Part shown: positions 61,567 through 64,000 of the stretch, piece by piece
Numbering within the stretch: the stretch's first letter is position 1
How the letters are laid out: each line of letters starts with the position of its first letter
The notes under the pieces: generated by a model
What the model was told of the DNA's origin: nothing
What the model saw: only the letters and a program-made list of their open reading frames with translations
Databases searched by the model: none
Assembly: GCF_900249755.1 (NCBI RefSeq)
Contig: NZ_LT976853.1
Coordinates: forward strand, 883,376 to 947,375
Direction: 5' to 3'
Source: Cupriavidus taiwanensis
GTDB lineage: Bacteria > Pseudomonadota > Gammaproteobacteria > Burkholderiales > Burkholderiaceae
Length of the DNA: 64,000 bases
Position numbers and translations under genes: made by a program

Positions 61567-61568
61567 GG

Positions 61569-63449
61569 CTACACCGCGCCGCGGCCGCCCATGCGCACGG
61601 GCCAGCGATGCACCAGGCCGCGCTGCATCGCGTGCAGTTCGGTTTGCGTGAAGACATTGACCGAGACGTGGCGCGCCAGGAAATGCTCCAGCACCACGCC
61701 GAACAGGTAGGGGCTGATGCCGGAGAAGCCGGCTTCGTCCACCGTGAGCCGGCACTGGATGCCGCGGCCATAGATCAGCGGCCCGCTGCCTGGCAGCCGG
61801 CGCATGACCGGCTTCACGTCGACGCCGGCCAGGCCTTGAATTTGCCGCTGGTGCGCGAGGTCGTCGTTCGCCACGAACAGGCGCAGCATGTCGCGCAGGC
61901 CCTGGCCGCCCCGGCGGGGCTCCAGTTCGGTCAGCGACAAGTAGTTGAAGCCCAGCAGCCGTATCAGCCGCCACGCCATCTCGCCGTCCGCGTAGGGCGG
62001 CCGCGGCGCCGACGGCGCGCGGATCAGGCCGATCCCGTCCACGGGGATGGAAGCGGCCGGGGTCAGGTCGTAGCGGCCGTTGCGTGGTACCAGGTTGGGC
62101 AGGTCGCGATTGGTGACCAGCGCTTGCGCGGACAGGTAGCGCAGCGCGTCCGGATAGGGCGCTTCGTTCTGGTCCACCAGCGAGACGAACAGCTCGGTGC
62201 CGACGTACGCCGTGCGGGTGCCGTACTTGCGGGCCAGCTCGGAGACCAGCCGACGCTCACGCCGCAGCGAAAAATAGCGGCCGTGGTTGCCCTCATCGCC
62301 ATTCAGGGTGGTGAAGAGCGGGCGGAAATCGATGCCTGCGCTGTGCCGGGACCGCTGTGCGCTGAGCCGCATGACAGCGTGGATCTCAAAGTCCAGCGGG
62401 TGCTGGCGGTCGGCGACCAGATGAAACTCGGCGCGGCCGGGCGAGACCTCGATGCGATCGGTGCGCCTGGGAAACAGGTTGACCACCGGGGTACAGAACA
62501 GCGCGAACTGTTCGCGGTCGACCTTGCTGGCCAGGTCCCGGGGCGGCTTTGACAGCAGCACCACGATCTCGGCCTCCTTGCCGTGGATCCGGCCCAACCC
62601 CTGCGCCAGCCGGTTGAGGCCGAAGAAATAGAAGCGTTGCGGGCAGGCGAAGTACTCATGCAGCAGGTTGTGGCCGTGGAAACTGTTCCACTGCAAGGGC
62701 AGCGCGCCTTCGCCCGGTCCCATGCCTATGTAGCCGACCGCATCCTGCGCCACGGCACCGGGGCGCTCGCCCAGGGTCCCGGGCGCCCCGATCAGCGTCG
62801 CCACGCCGGCGCTGTGCAGCAGTTCGAAAAGTTGCGAGGCGATCAGGTCGTCGCCGCACAGGTAGACCGGCAGGTGATCCAGGCCGGGCAACTGGTCGAA
62901 GGTGGCGTCGCGCGTGCAGCGCAGGCGCAGGCGCAGGGCGCCCTGCACGGTCACGTGGGCGGGCACATAGCGCTCCGGTCCCCTGACATCGGGCGGAATG
63001 CCGGTGAGCCGCGCGTCCGTGATCTCGACCGGCCACAGCGTCAGCGGCTGCGTGGTCCTGAACTGGCACGCGGTCTTCTCGCCGGGCGCGGCCGCCGCGT
63101 TGAGTTCCGTGCCGCGCGGCACCTGCACGCCGCGCGCAAAGTCACCTTCGCTCTGGCTTGGATGGAACTGCGCCACCGCAATCGACGGCGTCGGCGCGAC
63201 GAAGTTGGGGTAGATCACCTCGAGCAGGCGCTGCGTGAAGCGGGGGAACTCTGCATCGAGCTTGATCTCGGTGCGCGCCGACAGGAAGCAGAACGCCTCG
63301 ATCAGTCGCTCCACGTAGGGGTCGGCCACCTCGATGCCTTGCATGCCCAGCCGTTTCGCGACCTTCGGGTGCTGCCTGGCGAATTCCCCCGCCAGTTCGC
63401 GCAGGTAGACGAGCTCGCGATTGTAGTAATCGAGCAGTTGCGGGTCCAT
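61569..63449 (-). CDS. tssF: Type VI secretion baseplate protein TssF
   Basis: A 626-residue TssF (ImpG) protein. The N terminus LDYYNRELVYLRELAGEFAR followed by KVAKRLGMQGIEVADPYVER, and EAFCFLSARTEIKLDAEFPR, are standard for the family. A mid-region IGMGPGEGALPLQWNSFHGH and the late LFVANDDLAHQRQIQGLAGV are also typical. The protein forms the wedge of the baseplate with TssG. Spaced 4 bp from tssE and just before tssG, so one transcript. Confidence 0.95.
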   Translation of the reverse strand: MDPQLLDYYNRELVYLRELAGEFARQHPKVAKRLGMQGIEVADPYVERLIEAFCFLSARTEIKLDAEFPRFTQRLLEVIYPNFVAPTPSIAVAQFHPSQSEGDFARGVQVPRGTELNAAAAPGEKTACQFRTTQPLTLWPVEITDARLTGIPPDVRGPERYVPAHVTVQGALRLRLRCTRDATFDQLPGLDHLPVYLCGDDLIASQLFELLHSAGVATLIGAPGTLGERPGAVAQDAVGYIGMGPGEGALPLQWNSFHGHNLLHEYFACPQRFYFFGLNRLAQGLGRIHGKEAEIVVLLSKPPRDLASKVDREQFALFCTPVVNLFPRRTDRIEVSPGRAEFHLVADRQHPLDFEIHAVMRLSAQRSRHSAGIDFRPLFTTLNGDEGNHGRYFSLRRERRLVSELARKYGTRTAYVGTELFVSLVDQNEAPYPDALRYLSAQALVTNRDLPNLVPRNGRYDLTPAASIPVDGIGLIRAPSAPRPPYADGEMAWRLIRLLGFNYLSLTELEPRRGGQGLRDMLRLFVANDDLAHQRQIQGLAGVDVKPVMRRLPGSGPLIYGRGIQCRLTVDEAGFSGISPYLFGVVLEHFLARHVSVNVFTQTELHAMQRGLVHRWPVRMGGRGAV

Positions 63450-63453
63450 GGTG

Positions 63454-63975
63454 TCAGCTGGCGTGGATCGATTGGACGCGCATCCGACTGGTCTCCAGGT
63501 CGAGCGAGCTTTGGGCAGTGAATGCCATCGGATACGGGTTCATGTGGATCAGGCCTTTGATCTCGAACACCAAGGTGTTGTAGCGTTGCGGCGCGTCTTC
63601 CTTCCGCAGCGGCTTCACTTCCAGCGAGCCGGGAATGAGCCGGGGTTCGAAGTCCAGGATCGCGCGCCTGACGATGGTGACGATATCGTTCCACTTGTGC
63701 TCGGCCAGGTAGCTGCCGGCGACCGGAGGCACCCCGTAGTTGAGGGTTGAGGCCGCGGCGGCGGGATAGCGCTTGCGATCGATCTCGTCCTCGTGATTGG
63801 TGGTGTTGAGCAGGAAGGTGAGGTCGCGCTGGATGATCTCGCGCATCCGGGCGCGCGTGACGGTGTATTCGTCGGCGCTTTCCGCCTGGCGCTGGGGCGC
63901 GTCGTCGCGCAACCGGTCCAGCAGCGTCGGCAGCAGTTGCGTATTCGGACGACGCGGCGGACGGTGCTCAGCCAT
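63454..63975 (-). CDS. tssE: Type VI secretion baseplate protein TssE (gp25-like)
   Basis: A 173-residue TssE protein with the GPW/gp25-type fold. It shows TRARMREIIQRDLTFLLNTT, then LNYGVPPVAGSYL and IVRRAILDFEPRLIPGSLEV, matching T4 gp25 homologues. It anchors the sheath end at the baseplate. The start at ATG 63975 overlaps the end of an upstream gene by 8 bp (63968-63975), so it is translationally coupled to it. Confidence 0.93.
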   Translation of the reverse strand: MAEHRPPRRPNTQLLPTLLDRLRDDAPQRQAESADEYTVTRARMREIIQRDLTFLLNTTNHEDEIDRKRYPAAAASTLNYGVPPVAGSYLAEHKWNDIVTIVRRAILDFEPRLIPGSLEVKPLRKEDAPQRYNTLVFEIKGLIHMNPYPMAFTAQSSLDLETSRMRVQSIHAS

Positions 63976-64000
63976 GCTGCGCGTCGACGCTGAGCGTGCC
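63968..64000 (-). CDS. End of the next T6SS-locus gene (3' 11 codons only)
   Basis: Only the last ten residues (GTLSVDAQHG) and stop of a leftward gene are in the window; the rest lies beyond the right edge. Overlap with tssE by 8 bp indicates the same operon. The tail is too short to say which T6SS component this is. Confidence 0.6.
   Translation of the reverse strand, partial: GTLSVDAQHG

Overview
The window is GC-rich (roughly two thirds G+C by eye), densely coded chromosomal DNA from a beta-proteobacterium. The gene content points to Cupriavidus (C. necator / C. taiwanensis type) in the Burkholderiaceae: a complete soluble NAD-dependent formate dehydrogenase operon (fdsGBACD) with its divergent regulator, two Bug/TctC-type periplasmic binding proteins, the exbB-exbD-lpxK-Trm112-kdsB-adk gene order, and part of a type VI secretion (T6SS) locus. 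This assignment rests on recognising families and gene order; no database search was run.

Layout. 1-6.5 kb: the end of an OmpR-type response regulator and its histidine kinase, a paired palindromic (REPIN-like) repeat, then plsY, ybaK, xerD, ogt, a Bug protein and a chalcone-isomerase-fold protein. 6.6-16.5 kb: an AEC transporter, queG, tsaE-amiC, a second repeat pair, a BASS-type transporter with a divergent LysR regulator, a methyltransferase/XRE-regulator pair, a short-chain dehydrogenase behind a clear promoter and operator, and adk. 16.9-20.2 kb: a leftward envelope operon (exbB, exbD, lpxK, Trm112, kdsB). 20.2-21.3 kb: about 1 kb without a gene, carrying an ordered array of DnaA-box-like motifs; this is the most striking non-coding signal here. 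21.3-23.5 kb: xseA and sodB.

23.9-28.2 kb is a rightward uptake/catabolism cassette (porin, Bug protein, exported amidohydrolase, tautomerase-family protein). It is followed by a giant imperfect palindrome (28.28-29.19 kb). Then come LysR and LacI regulators with two matching LacI-type operators, an oxidoreductase, two small hypothetical proteins and a UdgX-type uracil-DNA glycosylase.

34.2-49.6 kb is a glycan-type cluster. It starts with an Atm1-like ABC exporter fused to a degenerate kinase-ATPase-like region and a response-regulator receiver domain. Two divergent gene sets follow. Leftward: GT4, UDP-xylose-synthase-like epimerase, PIG-L deacetylase, GT2. Rightward: a small unknown protein, SDR, HAD phosphatase, GT9, NodU/CmcH carbamoyltransferase, GT2, GT9, GT4-like, mostly with overlapping starts and stops. 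The set resembles a pathway for a carbamoylated, heptose-like surface or secreted glycoconjugate that I cannot match to a known product.

49.6-64 kb: a small unknown gene, a serine-recombinase-like protein with degraded active-site motifs, a hemerythrin, a ferredoxin, fdsR/fdsGBACD, and convergent to it the T6SS baseplate genes tssE-F-G and tssA, running off the right edge.
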